Of a stretch of DNA of 64,000 bases, positions 8,364-19,200 are shown piece after piece. The notes below the pieces were generated by a model, which was given only the letters and a program-made list of their open reading frames with translations, was not told where the DNA came from and made no database searches. Within the stretch, counting starts at the first letter, position 1. Every line of letters starts with the position of its first letter. The stretch comes from Corynebacterium sp. p3-SID1145 (GTDB lineage: Bacteria > Actinomycetota > Actinomycetes > Mycobacteriales > Mycobacteriaceae): NCBI GenBank assembly GCA_025144245.1, contig JALXXC010000003.1:124001-188000 (forward strand), read 5' to 3'. Made by a program: the position numbers and the translations under genes.

Positions 8364-10577
8364 ATGGCCAAAATCATCTGGACCAAAACGGACGAAGCCC
8401 CGCTTCTAGCTACCTACTCCCTCAAACCGATCGTCGAAGCATTCGCCTCCAACGCAGGCGTGGATGTGGAGACCTACGACATCTCCCTGGCTGGCCGCAT
8501 CCTCGCGCAGTTCCCCGACTACCTCGGTGAAGACCAGCGGGTACCCGACTACCTGTCCAAGCTCGGCGACCTGGCCGGAACGCGCGAAGCCAACATCGTG
8601 AAGCTGCCGAATATCTCTGCTTCCCTGGTCCAGCTGCGCAAGGCCATCAAGGAACTGCAGGACGCCGGCTTCGACATCCCCGACTACCCGGCCAACCCGA
8701 CAAACAAGACGCAGGAAGACATCCGCGCGCGTTACGATGCCGTGAAGGGCTCCGCCGTCAACCCGGTCCTGCGCCAGGGCAATTCCGACCGCCGCGCACC
8801 GCGCTCAGTGAAGAACTTCGCCCGCAAGCACCCGCACTCTATGGGCGCATGGTCCGCTGATTCCAAGACCAACGTGGCCACGATGACAAGCGGCGACTTC
8901 CGCCACAACGAGAAGTCCGTCATCCTGGACAAAGACGACACTCTGACGATGAAGCTCGTCGGCGAGGACAAGGAGCGCGTCTTCCGCGACGATGTGAAGG
9001 TCGCCGCCGGCGACGTCATCGACGGCACCTTCATGTCCGTCAAGGCCCTCGACACCTTCCTCCTCGACGCCGTCAAGCGCGCCAAGGAAGAGAACATTCT
9101 CTTCTCCGTCCACCTCAAGGCCACCATGATGAAGGTCTCCGACCCCATCCTCTTCGGCCACGTCGTCCGCGCCTTCTTCAAGGACGTCTACGACAAGTAC
9201 GGCGACGAGCTCCTCGAGGCGGGCCTCGACGGTGAGAGCGGCCTCGGCGCCATCTACAGTGGCCTGTCCGACTTGGAGAACGGCGAGGAGATCCGCAAGG
9301 CCTTCGACGACGCCATGGCCGCGGGTCCCTCCCTGGCGCAGGTCAACTCCGCCAAGGGCATCACCAACCTGCACGTTCCTTCCGACGTCATCGTCGACGC
9401 CTCCATGCCGGCGATGATCCGCACCTCCGGCCACATGTGGAACGCCGACGACCAGGAAGAGGACACCCTGGCCGTCATCCCGGATTCCTCCTACGCCGGT
9501 GTCTACCAGGCTGTCATCGACGACTGCCGCGCCAATGGCGCCTACGACCCGACCACCATGGGCACCTCCCCGAACGTCGGCCTCATGGCGCAGAAGGCCG
9601 AGGAGTACGGCTCCCACGACAAGACCTTCAAGATGCCTTTCGACGGCACCATGCAGATCGTCACCTCCGACGGCACCGTCCTGATGGAGCACACCGTGGA
9701 AAAGGGCGACATCTGGCGCTCCTGCCACACCGGCGGCCCCGCCATCGAGGACTGGGTGAAGCTGGCTGTCGACCGCGCCCGCAAGTCCGGCATGAAGACC
9801 GTCTTCTGGTTGGACCCGAAGCGCGCCCACGACACCAATATCCAGCAGATCGCCGAGAAGCAGCTCGCTGGCATGGACACCGACGGCCTGGACATCTCCT
9901 TCGCCTCCCCGGAAGAGGCCACCAAGATCACCGTCGACCGCATCCGCCGCGGCGAGGACACCATCTCGGTGACCGGTAACGTCCTGCGCGACTACAACAC
10001 CGACCTCTTCCCCATCCTCGAGCTGGGCACCTCCGCCAAGATGCTCTCCGTCGTGCCGCTCATGGCCGGCGGCGGCCTGTTCGAGACCGGTGCCGGTGGC
10101 TCCGCCCCGAAGCACGTCCAGCAGGTTGAAGAGGAAAACCACCTGCGCTGGGATTCCCTCGGCGAGTACCTCGCCCTGACCGAGTCCTTCCGCCACGAGC
10201 AGGACAAGAACGACAACGCCCGCGCAGGCGTCCTGGGCGACACCCTGGACCGCGCCGTCGAGACCTTCCTCGACGAGGGCCGCTCCCCGTCCCGCAAGGC
10301 AGGCGAGATCGACGACCGTGGCTCCCACTACTTCATCGCCCGCTACTGGGCCGATGAGCTGGCGAAGCAGACCGACGACGCTGAGCTGGCGAAGGGCTTC
10401 GAGAAGATCGCCGGAGAGCTCCGCGACAACGAGGAGACGATCCTGCAGGAGCTTCTCGACGTCCAGGGCGGCCCCGCCGACCTCGGCGGCTACTACTGGT
10501 TCGACGACGCCAAGACCACCAAGGTCATGCGCCCGTCCGAGACCTTCAACCGCATCGTCGACGAGCTGGAGCGCTAG
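8364..10577 (+). CDS. icd: isocitrate dehydrogenase, NADP-dependent, monomeric type
   Basis: Enzyme of 737 aa that oxidatively decarboxylates isocitrate to 2-oxoglutarate in the TCA cycle, producing NADPH. Length and sequence along the whole frame ([19 protein letters not shown] start; [38 protein letters not shown]) are those of the monomeric Icd family found in Corynebacterium and some Proteobacteria, unrelated in length to the dimeric type. A GAGGTGACC ribosome site precedes the ATG. It is monocistronic and followed by a GC hairpin (10621-10637) and palindromic repeat copy 2. Confidence 0.97.
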   Translation: MAKIIWTKTDEAPLLATYSLKPIVEAFASNAGVDVETYDISLAGRILAQFPDYLGEDQRVPDYLSKLGDLAGTREANIVKLPNISASLVQLRKAIKELQDAGFDIPDYPANPTNKTQEDIRARYDAVKGSAVNPVLRQGNSDRRAPRSVKNFARKHPHSMGAWSADSKTNVATMTSGDFRHNEKSVILDKDDTLTMKLVGEDKERVFRDDVKVAAGDVIDGTFMSVKALDTFLLDAVKRAKEENILFSVHLKATMMKVSDPILFGHVVRAFFKDVYDKYGDELLEAGLDGESGLGAIYSGLSDLENGEEIRKAFDDAMAAGPSLAQVNSAKGITNLHVPSDVIVDASMPAMIRTSGHMWNADDQEEDTLAVIPDSSYAGVYQAVIDDCRANGAYDPTTMGTSPNVGLMAQKAEEYGSHDKTFKMPFDGTMQIVTSDGTVLMEHTVEKGDIWRSCHTGGPAIEDWVKLAVDRARKSGMKTVFWLDPKRAHDTNIQQIAEKQLAGMDTDGLDISFASPEEATKITVDRIRRGEDTISVTGNVLRDYNTDLFPILELGTSAKMLSVVPLMAGGGLFETGAGGSAPKHVQQVEEENHLRWDSLGEYLALTESFRHEQDKNDNARAGVLGDTLDRAVETFLDEGRSPSRKAGEIDDRGSHYFIARYWADELAKQTDDAELAKGFEKIAGELRDNEETILQELLDVQGGPADLGGYYWFDDAKTTKVMRPSETFNRIVDELER

Positions 10578-10658
10578 CAGCTCCCGACGCTGGGTCTGAG
10601 GCTGCGGCTGGGCCGGTGCCGGGGCCGAGTCGGCCCCTAAACCACCCAATTCCTTGTT

Positions 10659-10741
10659 GTTAGCCCCAAAACTTAGTTTCTCCTGGTCATCGAAAACCGC
10701 CTAAAAATCGCCACCTGGGGTAACTAAGTTTTGGGGTTAAC
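10659..10741. repeat. dispersed palindromic repeat, copy 2
   Basis: Second copy of the element seen at 1753-1834. The left end reads GTTAGCCCCAAAACTTAGTT, with G for A at position 5; the right end is the perfect form. Inner arms are TCTCCTGG and CCACCTGGGG. The centre differs from the other copies, so the arms are conserved while the loop drifts. It lies between icd and the promoter of the six-gene MoxR/vWA operon, 95 bp before the putative -10. Confidence 0.85.
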
Positions 10742-10835
10742 ATCCTTCTGGGGGTTCACATCTAGGTCAACACCCTCAGCATCGATCTTGAGACACCGGT
10801 AGCTTTGCCCCACTGCGTAAAAAAGTGACTTAGAG

Positions 10836-10841
10836 TACATT
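10836..10841 (+). promoter_or_regulatory. -10 element of the MoxR/vWA operon (leaderless)
   Basis: TACATT fits TANANT and is followed by exactly 7 bases before the ATG at 10849, which has no Shine-Dalgarno sequence. This predicts a leaderless transcript for the whole six-gene operon. No good -35 hexamer is visible at the right distance. Confidence 0.5.
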
Positions 10842-10848
10842 CGCGGGC

Positions 10849-11754
10849 ATGAGTGCCCCAGCAGAACCCACTTGGATCGACGTGACCGGCGGCTACGCCC
10901 TGACCATTGATGACGGTGTAATCCGGGCGCGCAATGCCAAAGGCAAACAGCTGAAGTCGGTGCCCGCGAAGGTGAAAAAGACCGAGGAATACCTCGAGCT
11001 CGACAACCTGCTCACCTGGCTGAAAACCCACGACGAAGAGTGCGGCACCCAGGTAGAGACGTGGCTGCTGCGCTCCCTCCCCGTGCCGGCGAAAGTCATC
11101 GCCGCAGTGTGGCCGGACGAAGCGTGGCAGTCCTGGCTGCGCGACCTCATCATCCAGCCTGTAGACGACTCCGGCGAGGCACACGGCGGCGCGGAGGCGG
11201 GCTTCCTCCGTGACGCGACCGACAAGGACGGCCAGGTGAAGCTCGGCATCGTGGACCTGGACGGCGAAACCCGCACCATCGACGCGGCTGAGATCCTCAT
11301 CCCGCACCCGGTGCTGTTGGATGATCTGCACGAGCTGCGCGAATTCGCCGCGGATATCGGCGTGGAACAGCGCTTCGACCAGCTCCAGCGCGCGGTGTAC
11401 TCGATGCCCGATCCGCTGCCGCATGAATCGTCGACAAGCCTGAGCGAATGGGCGAACGCCCGTTTTGAGCAGGCTCGCTTCGCGACGACGCGTGCCCAAT
11501 CCGCCGGTTTCAATATCAAGGCTGGTTTCGCTTCTACCCGGATCCACGAAGACGGCAAGCTGGTGGAAGCCCGCTACTGGATCGGCGCGGACGAGTACCC
11601 CGAAGCGGAAACGTTCACCGGCGAACTGTTCTGGATGATCGACGGGGAGATCCTCCCTGTACGCGAGGTCGGCCCTGTCGCGTACAGCGAGGGTGTCCGC
11701 ATGGCCGCGCACATTCACGCTGGCCGCACCATCGAGGAGGGCGACAATGAGTGA
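10849..11754 (+). CDS. DUF4132 domain protein, first gene of MoxR/vWA operon
   Basis: Protein of 301 aa with no signal peptide or membrane helix. The sequence follows the C-terminal DUF4132 (MolR/YehI-type) pattern: an opening ending AKGKQLKSVP, then TWLLRSLPVPAKVIAAVWPD, a LRDLIIQP strand, GIVDLDGETR, and IPHPVLL ... FAADIGVEQRFDQLQRAVY. The family has no established biochemical activity; E. coli MolR was once linked to molybdate, but that does not define the domain. It is much shorter than E. coli YehI. It overlaps the next gene by 8 bp, which suggests coupled translation and a fixed ratio with the giant proteins. Confidence 0.82.
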   Translation: MSAPAEPTWIDVTGGYALTIDDGVIRARNAKGKQLKSVPAKVKKTEEYLELDNLLTWLKTHDEECGTQVETWLLRSLPVPAKVIAAVWPDEAWQSWLRDLIIQPVDDSGEAHGGAEAGFLRDATDKDGQVKLGIVDLDGETRTIDAAEILIPHPVLLDDLHELREFAADIGVEQRFDQLQRAVYSMPDPLPHESSTSLSEWANARFEQARFATTRAQSAGFNIKAGFASTRIHEDGKLVEARYWIGADEYPEAETFTGELFWMIDGEILPVREVGPVAYSEGVRMAAHIHAGRTIEEGDNE

Positions 11755-14700
11755 TACCCGCACCCGCCTCGAGCAGGGAGGCATCACGCAGGAAGCTGGA
11801 GAACGCTCCTTTCCCCTCGCCGCAGCCACATACGCGCACGCACTTTTGCCTGGCCGCCCCGTCGTCAGGCTCACACCCGAGCCGCTCTTGGAAGCAGAGA
11901 AAGCCACCCTCGGAGTGGTAGGGCTTGAGCTGGAAGAGCAGACTCATGTCGGACATGTGCGCCGCCGCGCAGTCGGTTTCCCCGAGTGGCCGATCCTCAA
12001 CGACCCCGATAACGCCCAGGTCGCGCTCGATCTCGTCGACGACTTGAAACGGCTGTCTGTCCGGGCACGGTCCAAGCCGGCGGCGGTGAAGACAGAGGTC
12101 AACAAGCTCGCAGACGATCTCGACGCAGCCGTCCCACACTTTCTGCCGACATTTCTGGAAGAAGCCGGCCGCATCTTCTTGGAAGCGGGAAACACGTCGT
12201 ACGCATCGCAGATGTTCACGAAGGCGCGCGAGGTTGAGCGTCGGCACGCATTGCTTATCGACGAAGAGCGCCACCGCGACGTCATGATGGAGTTCGCCTT
12301 TGCTGGGGCGGTCTCCGCGAAGGAATTCACTGCGGAGTCCACGCACCTGGCTGAGCGGATGGAACCTGCTGAGGCATACGAGCGGTTCCGCGCACTCTGC
12401 CTGGAGCGAGTCCGCGGCGGGCTGACTCCCTATTCCGGGATGAAGAAAGACCTGGCGAAGCTGGCCAAAGCGGCGGGTTTGAAACCCGCCGACGAGGAAG
12501 CTGCCCTGGCCGCAATTCTGCTGCGGGCGCCCTCCATCCAGCGCGCGAACCAGAAGTTCTGGAAGGATTACAAGACCGCTATCCGGAAAGCAGCCAAACA
12601 GGACAAGACGCTGCAAGCCCACTTGTTGACGATGTCGCCGGACGAGATCAAAGTCGACGACTGGATCGATATTCTCCGCAGTAGCGGAGCTATCGAGCTC
12701 GTCAAGCAGGGCGATCACCCTGATTTCGTCCGGCGCGTCTTGGGATTAGCCACTCGCATCATGTGGGACACGGATAGCAATGAGAAACTCGCTCCGCTGC
12801 TCGACGAGATTCTTCCGCACGCCGGCTGCACAGCTATCGCCGTGCCGGACGGTTGGTTGGACAACATCCCTGCGGAAGCGTGGGAGAAGTTGCTGAGCCA
12901 TGACGTGGCCATCGATTTCACTAACTATTTTATCCTGGCCTACATCGACCTCAAGACCTGGGCGGGCAACGAACATCGGGCTCCACTACCCCATCTTGCT
13001 GCCAGTGAACAAATGCGGAAATACCTGTTCAAGGGCATCGAAAGAGCGCTTGAGCACTCCGACGAGATCACCGTTATCTCCACCGACCCGCACCTCCATC
13101 CGGTGGTGGTCGCGCTACTCACGGAACGGATCGAGTCCCTGGAGTCGGCGCCGCCAACAGCAGATCGTTTGGCCGAGGTGACCGACTACGTCCGTCACTT
13201 CGAATTCGTCGACGACACCGAGATCCAAGGTCTGCTCGACCGCGTGAGGGCATACCACGGAGACCTCGCCGAAGTGTTGGCGGAGACTTTGCGCCGCGGC
13301 CTGCCAGAAGAGCTGGGTTGGCCTGAATTCGAGGTTGCTTACGGGGAAAAATACGAAAATGACCCGAATAACTGGGTCGCAGCGAAAGACTGCTGGCCCG
13401 GAGTCGTGGTGCACAACGACAAACAGCTCGCTCTTGTCGTCGGCGAGTCCACCACCGAGATCCAGAATTGGACTGGTGAAGAGATCGCAGGAGTCACCGA
13501 AGCCGACGGCCAAATCGCTATTGTGACGCGGCACCGTTCCGCCAACGGGACCAAAATCAGCTGGTCCGGCGCGCGTGAACCGTTAGATATCAAGGTGTCG
13601 CATTTCTCTCACGCTGCAGGTCTCACGGCTTCTGTCCCCGTTCCCGGCGGTCGTCTCCTCGGAGAGAATGTGGTCGTACGCCCAGACCAGCCCGCATGGA
13701 GCTTCAACATCAGGCAGTTCTTCGTTGAAGGCGGCCGTTTCTGGGTGCTCAATGACGAAGAGAAGTTCATCGAGATTGACCCCGACACAGGTGCGCTCGG
13801 CCGCGAATCGATGCCTGACTGGTTTGATCAGCAGTGCCGCCGCCACCCCGACCTCGAGTTCAATCCTCTCACCTCCCAGTTGCGGCCCGTTTGCGAGGAG
13901 ACGGAGAAATCCCCGTTTTCCACAGCAGATGGCTACCACCGGCATGCGGTTTTCAACCGGAAGGGCGACCCGGAGTTCGCTCTCATTGTCGACGCGGACG
14001 GCACCGAGTTCACAGTGACGGGCGAACTCGCCCGCTCGGTCTTCGGTGTCATTCGTTTGCCCAACGGACAGCCACGGATTCTAGTGAGATCAAGACAGGG
14101 CACGTGGGTGATCGACCCGGCGGATGGCATGCCCACCCTTTCCTACGGCCTCGGGTTCAATAGCGCGATGTGGTGGCACCACACTAAGCACCGTGACCCC
14201 GAGGTCAGCTCGAAGCTGCGCGAGGTCACCGCCGATGACCTCCGCATCGTGATCAAGCGCTTCACTAAGCTCCACGTCGACGGCGATCTGGCCGATACCG
14301 TCGGACACCTGCTGGACATCGATGACTACGTGGTGAACCACGCTATCGCACAGCATGCCGCAGCCCTGGCGCAGTCATGGCCGGAGGTTGGGATATCACC
14401 GGATGTTGCTGTGACCAGAACGCTTGCTATTCAAAAACACAATGGCATTCTCCTTTCGGCCATGGTCCACCGGTGGGACGATATTGATGCGCTCAGCGTC
14501 TGGCACGGGGCAGCACGGCTCGGCTTGACCGACAGAGAACTGCCGCCGAAGCCGGATTCCTGGCAGGTCAGTGAAAACAACTGGATGGAGCTGCTCGACT
14601 GCGCCGACGCATTGCTCGCGCTCGCGGCAATGCCGGGCCGGACACTTGAAGAGGCCCAAGCTCTCAAAGAACTGTGGGTGCTGCTGCGGGATACGAACCT

Positions 14701-16291
14701 GCTATCGGCTGAGCATCTGATCATCGACCAGCTGTTGGACAACGGACGCTACCGAGAAATCCACACGAAATTCCCGCCGCTGACGTTGCCTGGCGGACAG
14801 CACTACGGGAACAGGTTCATGGTCCTGCGTGCCGACGGAGGAGACCCCATCACCATCGACGGCCATGCTCTCGAGCTTGAAAACCGGCGGGAAATCACGC
14901 CGTCACGCACGGATCTCGAGCCTGTCTTCGACGCCCTCATCGAGCGTCTCCGCGACAACGGCCCGCAACCGTGGTCGCCTGAGCCCGGTGAAGCTTTCGC
15001 AGCGGCCAGCGGAGCTCCTGTTGTTGAAGCGCATCTGATCACGGCCGGGTTCCCGAACTTCCATAAGTGGGAGTCCAATTTCATGCCCAAAGAGCTGCGC
15101 ACGACAATGGGGCTCAAGGTTGCCGAAGCAGCAAAAGCAAAAGACCGCATAGGAGGCTCGCGTGAGCATTTCTTGCGCGTGCTCGCCGCAGGCATTCCCG
15201 ACGATGCCGAATCAGTCCTGGACAACGGTCTAGATAGCCAGGCGATGGCCGAGTACTGGTCAGAGCATGGTCCGGCTGCTCCCCTGCAGCTGCCGGCAGA
15301 CATCACGGAGCGAAAGCCGGAGCGCCTCTCCGCAGAAACCCTTCTTAACGTCCTCGACGGACAACACGACGACCCCTGGGACTCGAGGGTCGAATCGGTG
15401 CTCTGGCTGGCCACCGAGGTGGACATGTCCGACCCGGTCCGCAGCAACTTAGCCGATGTCGCCGAGAAGCTAGTCGAATCTCCTGAAAAACGGACAGATC
15501 TCCACCTCGGCGTTCTAGCGGCGTACTGGGATACCGCCCGCAGGCTCAACCTGCCCACCAGAAAATTCGACGACCCCGACGATCCGATCTACCAGTCGGG
15601 ACGCTTCAGCCGCGTCGAAGGAGCTTGGCCCGGCGCCACCTCGATCAGCGTCGACGTGAGCGGCATTACCGACACAGATGATCCTGATCTGCAACAGGCC
15701 CTCGAGCTTGCGATTCTGTGCAACACATCCACAAATGACCTCTGGGCGCTGAAACTGTATTTGCAGGGCAGCTTGTCCGCATACGCGACGTGGCTGCGCG
15801 AACCGGGCGACGGCGATCCGCACGATCCGCGCGCCGCCGCGCCCGAGCTCATCGGAGAAGTGGCCTCCACGTTGAACGTCAGTGAGAACGCCGCCGTGTA
15901 CTACCTGCAGCTTCTTGCCTGGCCAGACCCGACGGATGCGAATGTGCGCCGTTGGAACAGCTGGAAGAAAGCCGACATCACGAACGCCGGCGCAGAATTG
16001 GTCGATGCGGGCGTCGTCGTTGAGGCCAAGCGGTCCCGTGCCAAGAGAAAGTACTTCTTGCCTGGAGGTTGGACGGAAGGACAGCCTCCGCACCTGCCGA
16101 TCGAAACGTGGAAGACGGAGCCATTCGGCATCGTGAAAAAGGGCGCGCGCAGCAAGGCCGAGCCACTCCTCTGGGTGGCCGTGGCACCCCTACCGCCGAC
16201 GGAATGGTTCGCCGCCTGCTGGGAACGCTCCCGAGGCAACGATGCGCCGCAATTCGAAGAATTGGAAACGAACCATAGGAGTCGCCGATGA
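11747..16291 (+). CDS. giant operon protein A (1514 aa), actinobacterial MoxR/vWA-associated family
   Basis: Soluble protein of 1514 aa. The start is the ATG overlapping the upstream stop region. Residues about 60-260 look helical and TPR-like (RRRAVGFPEWPILNDP; HFLPTFLEEAGRIFLEAGN; ASQMFTKAREVERRH; AYERFRALCLERVRGG). The middle (about 540-800) is beta-rich with Trp and repeated strand-turn patterns such as FWVLNDEEKFIEIDPDTG, possibly propeller-like. The C-terminus (about 1390-1490) has a compact helical unit (NVSENAAVYYLQLLAWPDPT; NVRRWNSWKKADI) and a FLPGGW turn, perhaps winged-helix-like. I recall long proteins of this type beside MoxR/DUF4132 genes in other Actinobacteria, but no enzyme motif is evident. 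It is a tandem paralogue of the next gene. Confidence 0.85.
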   Translation: MSDTRTRLEQGGITQEAGERSFPLAAATYAHALLPGRPVVRLTPEPLLEAEKATLGVVGLELEEQTHVGHVRRRAVGFPEWPILNDPDNAQVALDLVDDLKRLSVRARSKPAAVKTEVNKLADDLDAAVPHFLPTFLEEAGRIFLEAGNTSYASQMFTKAREVERRHALLIDEERHRDVMMEFAFAGAVSAKEFTAESTHLAERMEPAEAYERFRALCLERVRGGLTPYSGMKKDLAKLAKAAGLKPADEEAALAAILLRAPSIQRANQKFWKDYKTAIRKAAKQDKTLQAHLLTMSPDEIKVDDWIDILRSSGAIELVKQGDHPDFVRRVLGLATRIMWDTDSNEKLAPLLDEILPHAGCTAIAVPDGWLDNIPAEAWEKLLSHDVAIDFTNYFILAYIDLKTWAGNEHRAPLPHLAASEQMRKYLFKGIERALEHSDEITVISTDPHLHPVVVALLTERIESLESAPPTADRLAEVTDYVRHFEFVDDTEIQGLLDRVRAYHGDLAEVLAETLRRGLPEELGWPEFEVAYGEKYENDPNNWVAAKDCWPGVVVHNDKQLALVVGESTTEIQNWTGEEIAGVTEADGQIAIVTRHRSANGTKISWSGAREPLDIKVSHFSHAAGLTASVPVPGGRLLGENVVVRPDQPAWSFNIRQFFVEGGRFWVLNDEEKFIEIDPDTGALGRESMPDWFDQQCRRHPDLEFNPLTSQLRPVCEETEKSPFSTADGYHRHAVFNRKGDPEFALIVDADGTEFTVTGELARSVFGVIRLPNGQPRILVRSRQGTWVIDPADGMPTLSYGLGFNSAMWWHHTKHRDPEVSSKLREVTADDLRIVIKRFTKLHVDGDLADTVGHLLDIDDYVVNHAIAQHAAALAQSWPEVGISPDVAVTRTLAIQKHNGILLSAMVHRWDDIDALSVWHGAARLGLTDRELPPKPDSWQVSENNWMELLDCADALLALAAMPGRTLEEAQALKELWVLLRDTNLLSAEHLIIDQLLDNGRYREIHTKFPPLTLPGGQHYGNRFMVLRADGGDPITIDGHALELENRREITPSRTDLEPVFDALIERLRDNGPQPWSPEPGEAFAAASGAPVVEAHLITAGFPNFHKWESNFMPKELRTTMGLKVAEAAKAKDRIGGSREHFLRVLAAGIPDDAESVLDNGLDSQAMAEYWSEHGPAAPLQLPADITERKPERLSAETLLNVLDGQHDDPWDSRVESVLWLATEVDMSDPVRSNLADVAEKLVESPEKRTDLHLGVLAAYWDTARRLNLPTRKFDDPDDPIYQSGRFSRVEGAWPGATSISVDVSGITDTDDPDLQQALELAILCNTSTNDLWALKLYLQGSLSAYATWLREPGDGDPHDPRAAAPELIGEVASTLNVSENAAVYYLQLLAWPDPTDANVRRWNSWKKADITNAGAELVDAGVVVEAKRSRAKRKYFLPGGWTEGQPPHLPIETWKTEPFGIVKKGARSKAEPLLWVAVAPLPPTEWFAACWERSRGNDAPQFEELETNHRSRR

Positions 16292-19200
16292 CGTTAGATG
16301 TCAGCACACGCCTCAACCTTGGGGGCATCACTGAGAACGCCGCGGACAACTCGGTGCCGCTCGTGGCAGCCGCTTACACGCACCCGGTGCTTGCCGGTCG
16401 CTCGATTGTGCAGCTCATTCCCGAGCCACTGGCGGAAGCCGATGAATTGGCACTCGGTGTCATCGGCCTCGAACCAGCTGGTCGCGTGAACGTGGGGCAC
16501 ACTCGGCGGCGGGCCATCGGTTTCCCTGAATGGCCTATCCTCAACGACCCCGAGAACGCGCATCACGCGCTCAACCTCGTCGCCGACATGGAGCGCGCAG
16601 GCAAATACGCCGCCAGCAAGCCCAAGAAGTTCAAAGGGGCAGTCGATGAGTTGGGCGACAAACTCGACAACAGCGCACCGCACTTTCTCCCTACTTTCTT
16701 CGAGGAAGCTGGGCGAGTTTTCATCGCCGCAGATAACGGCAAGCTCGCCGCGCAGATGTTCACGCAAGCACGCGACGCGGAGCGCCGCCATTCGCTGCCT
16801 ATCGACGAAATCCGCCACGCCGAAGCCGTCCTGGAATTCGCCTACGCCGGGGCGCTGAGCACCAAGGAACTGGGCAACGAGGCGAAGCGGCTGGCGGAAC
16901 AGCTTGAACCGGAGGAGGCGTACCGCGCGTACCGCACATTGTGCGTGGAGCGGGTGCGGGGCGGGTTGAGCCCGCACGCCGGGATGAAGAAAGAGTTAGC
17001 GAAGCTGGCGAAGGCCGCTGGCTTGGACACCGCCAAGGAAGAGGACGGGGTCGTCCGCGATTTGTTGAGCGTCCCGTCGATGAAGAAGGCCGGCGCGCAT
17101 TTCTGGAAGAATTACGAGAAGGCTATTTGCCGCGTCGTCGCGGACGATCCCGCGCTCATGGACCAGCTACTTTCTCTATTCCCGCGCCATGTGGATACCG
17201 ACCCGTGGCTGCACCTGTTGGATATCACCGGCGCGCTCGACGTGGTCAAAGACGGTGCGCATCCGGACTTCGTTCCCGGCCTCCTCCTGTTCGAGTCCCA
17301 GTGGACGAAATGGCCGTATACGCCGTCGACCCAGTTGACACCGGTTCTCGCAGATATCCTCCCCCATGCCGGTCTCAGCACCGTCACCGTGCCTAAAGAC
17401 CGGCTCCATTATTTGCCGGCGGCAGCCGTCGAGCAGGTTCTCGCGAACGGACTGACCTTCTCGTTCTCTCATGCACCAGTACAAACGGACATCGACCTCA
17501 CCAGATGGGCACGCCTTCCAGAGCGCGCACCACTGCCCCACCTCATGGCGGACGAATCGCTGCGAGGAGCTGTCGTTCTGGGGATCAAGAATGCGATGCG
17601 CCATCCCGAGGTCGTGGAGACACTCACCGCCGATCCGCACGTCAGAACGTTGGTGGTGGAGCTGCTCACGGAGATCGTCGATAAGCTTGAAGCGGGAGTG
17701 CCGTCCGTCGACCATCTCACGCAGGCCACTACATTCGTCCGCGGCTTCGAACTCGTCGGCGACGAGGAGATTCAGTCGCTTCTCGACCGGGTGCGTGTAA
17801 TTCACCGCGATCCGGCCGTGCCTTTGGCTGAATCCTTGCGCCGCGGTCTGCCCGATGAGCTCGGCTGGCCAGAATTAGAGCAGCTCAACTGGAAGTACGG
17901 GGAACCGATGCGACTCAATCTGTGGCTAACCGCCGAAGATTGTTGGCCCGGCGTCATCGTGGAAGCAGATTCCCGCACCACCTACCTGCGCGGCCGGAAC
18001 GCCACTGCGATTCCCAACTGGACCGGTCAGAAACTCTTCGGCGCCATGGAAGTTGACGGCCAATTCGGCCTGGCCACCTACACCAATGCGAATCCGCGGG
18101 TGTGGTGGGAGAGTGCCCCCGAGGGCATGACCAGTAGATGGAGAGAGCTTCCGTCCCTCGGCCTTGTCGCCTCAGTTCCGGTGCCCGGTGGGCGTATTTT
18201 CGACGCCGACACGGTGATGCGTCCCGGCCATTCCACGTGGGCGAGCGGCAGCCAACATTTCTTCGTCGACGGCAACCGGGTATGGCTCATCGACAGCCCC
18301 GGGCTTGACGACGGATCCACCGTAGTGGAACTCGATCCAGCCACCGGTGCCACTGGCCGCGAGAGTTTGCCGGACTGGTTCGCCGAGCAGTGCCGCCGCC
18401 ACCCGGATTTGGTGTTTGAACCGCAGCGTTCACAGCACCGGCCGGTGGAGGACACAACCGCGGAATCGCTCTTCTCCACCGCTGACGGCTTCCACAGGCA
18501 TGCTGTGTTCACCCGCCCCGACGACCCCGACTTCTGCTTGGTCGTCGACGCCGACGGGACCGAATTCACCGTCACTGGGAAGCACGCGCGCAAGGTTACG
18601 GGTGTACTTCAACGCCCCAACGGCGGCCGGTGGATTCTCACGAATGAGCACATAGATCCCGTCGTTCTGGATCCGGAAGACATGACCCCGGTAGCGGTGC
18701 GCGGGACGCAACTCCACTCGCACATGTGGTGGCATCACTTCCGCGTCCGCGAACCCGAGACAAGCGAGATGCTGCGGCAGATCACTGCCGATGAGGTTCG
18801 CCCGCTGGTGAATCGGGCGCGCGAAAACGGCAATGGAGGCGCGGATAAGCACATGTGCGAATTGGTCGGCGAGGTGCTCGGTGTAGACGACCCGGTGCTG
18901 CGCTATGCGATCGCATCCGCTGCGCACCAAGCGGCGACGTCGTGGCCGCAGGAGGACACCGACGCACGTGCTGAGGAGCTGACCGGGGCGCCGACCTTCG
19001 CCGAGCACCATGGTGTGCTCCGGTCCCTCACGCGGTTTCCCCTCGCCAAATTCGACGCGATGGATATCTGGCAAGGTGCGGCGGCCTTGGGAATGCACAA
19101 CCGTTATGTTCCGGAGAAGGGTTACACCCACAACAGAACCAGGGGCAGCAACGACTGGATGAAGCTGCTCGGGCACGGCGATGCCCTGGTCATTTTCGCG

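Noticed and set aside
10621..10637. GGGGCC-GAGTC-GGCCCC hairpin as the icd terminator
   Set aside because: Short stem with CTAAACC after it and no T-tract; termination here is possible but not supported.
8805..10649. 614-aa open frame antisense to icd
   Set aside because: Mirror of the highly biased third-position GC of icd; low-complexity Gly/Val/Asp composition and no family resemblance.
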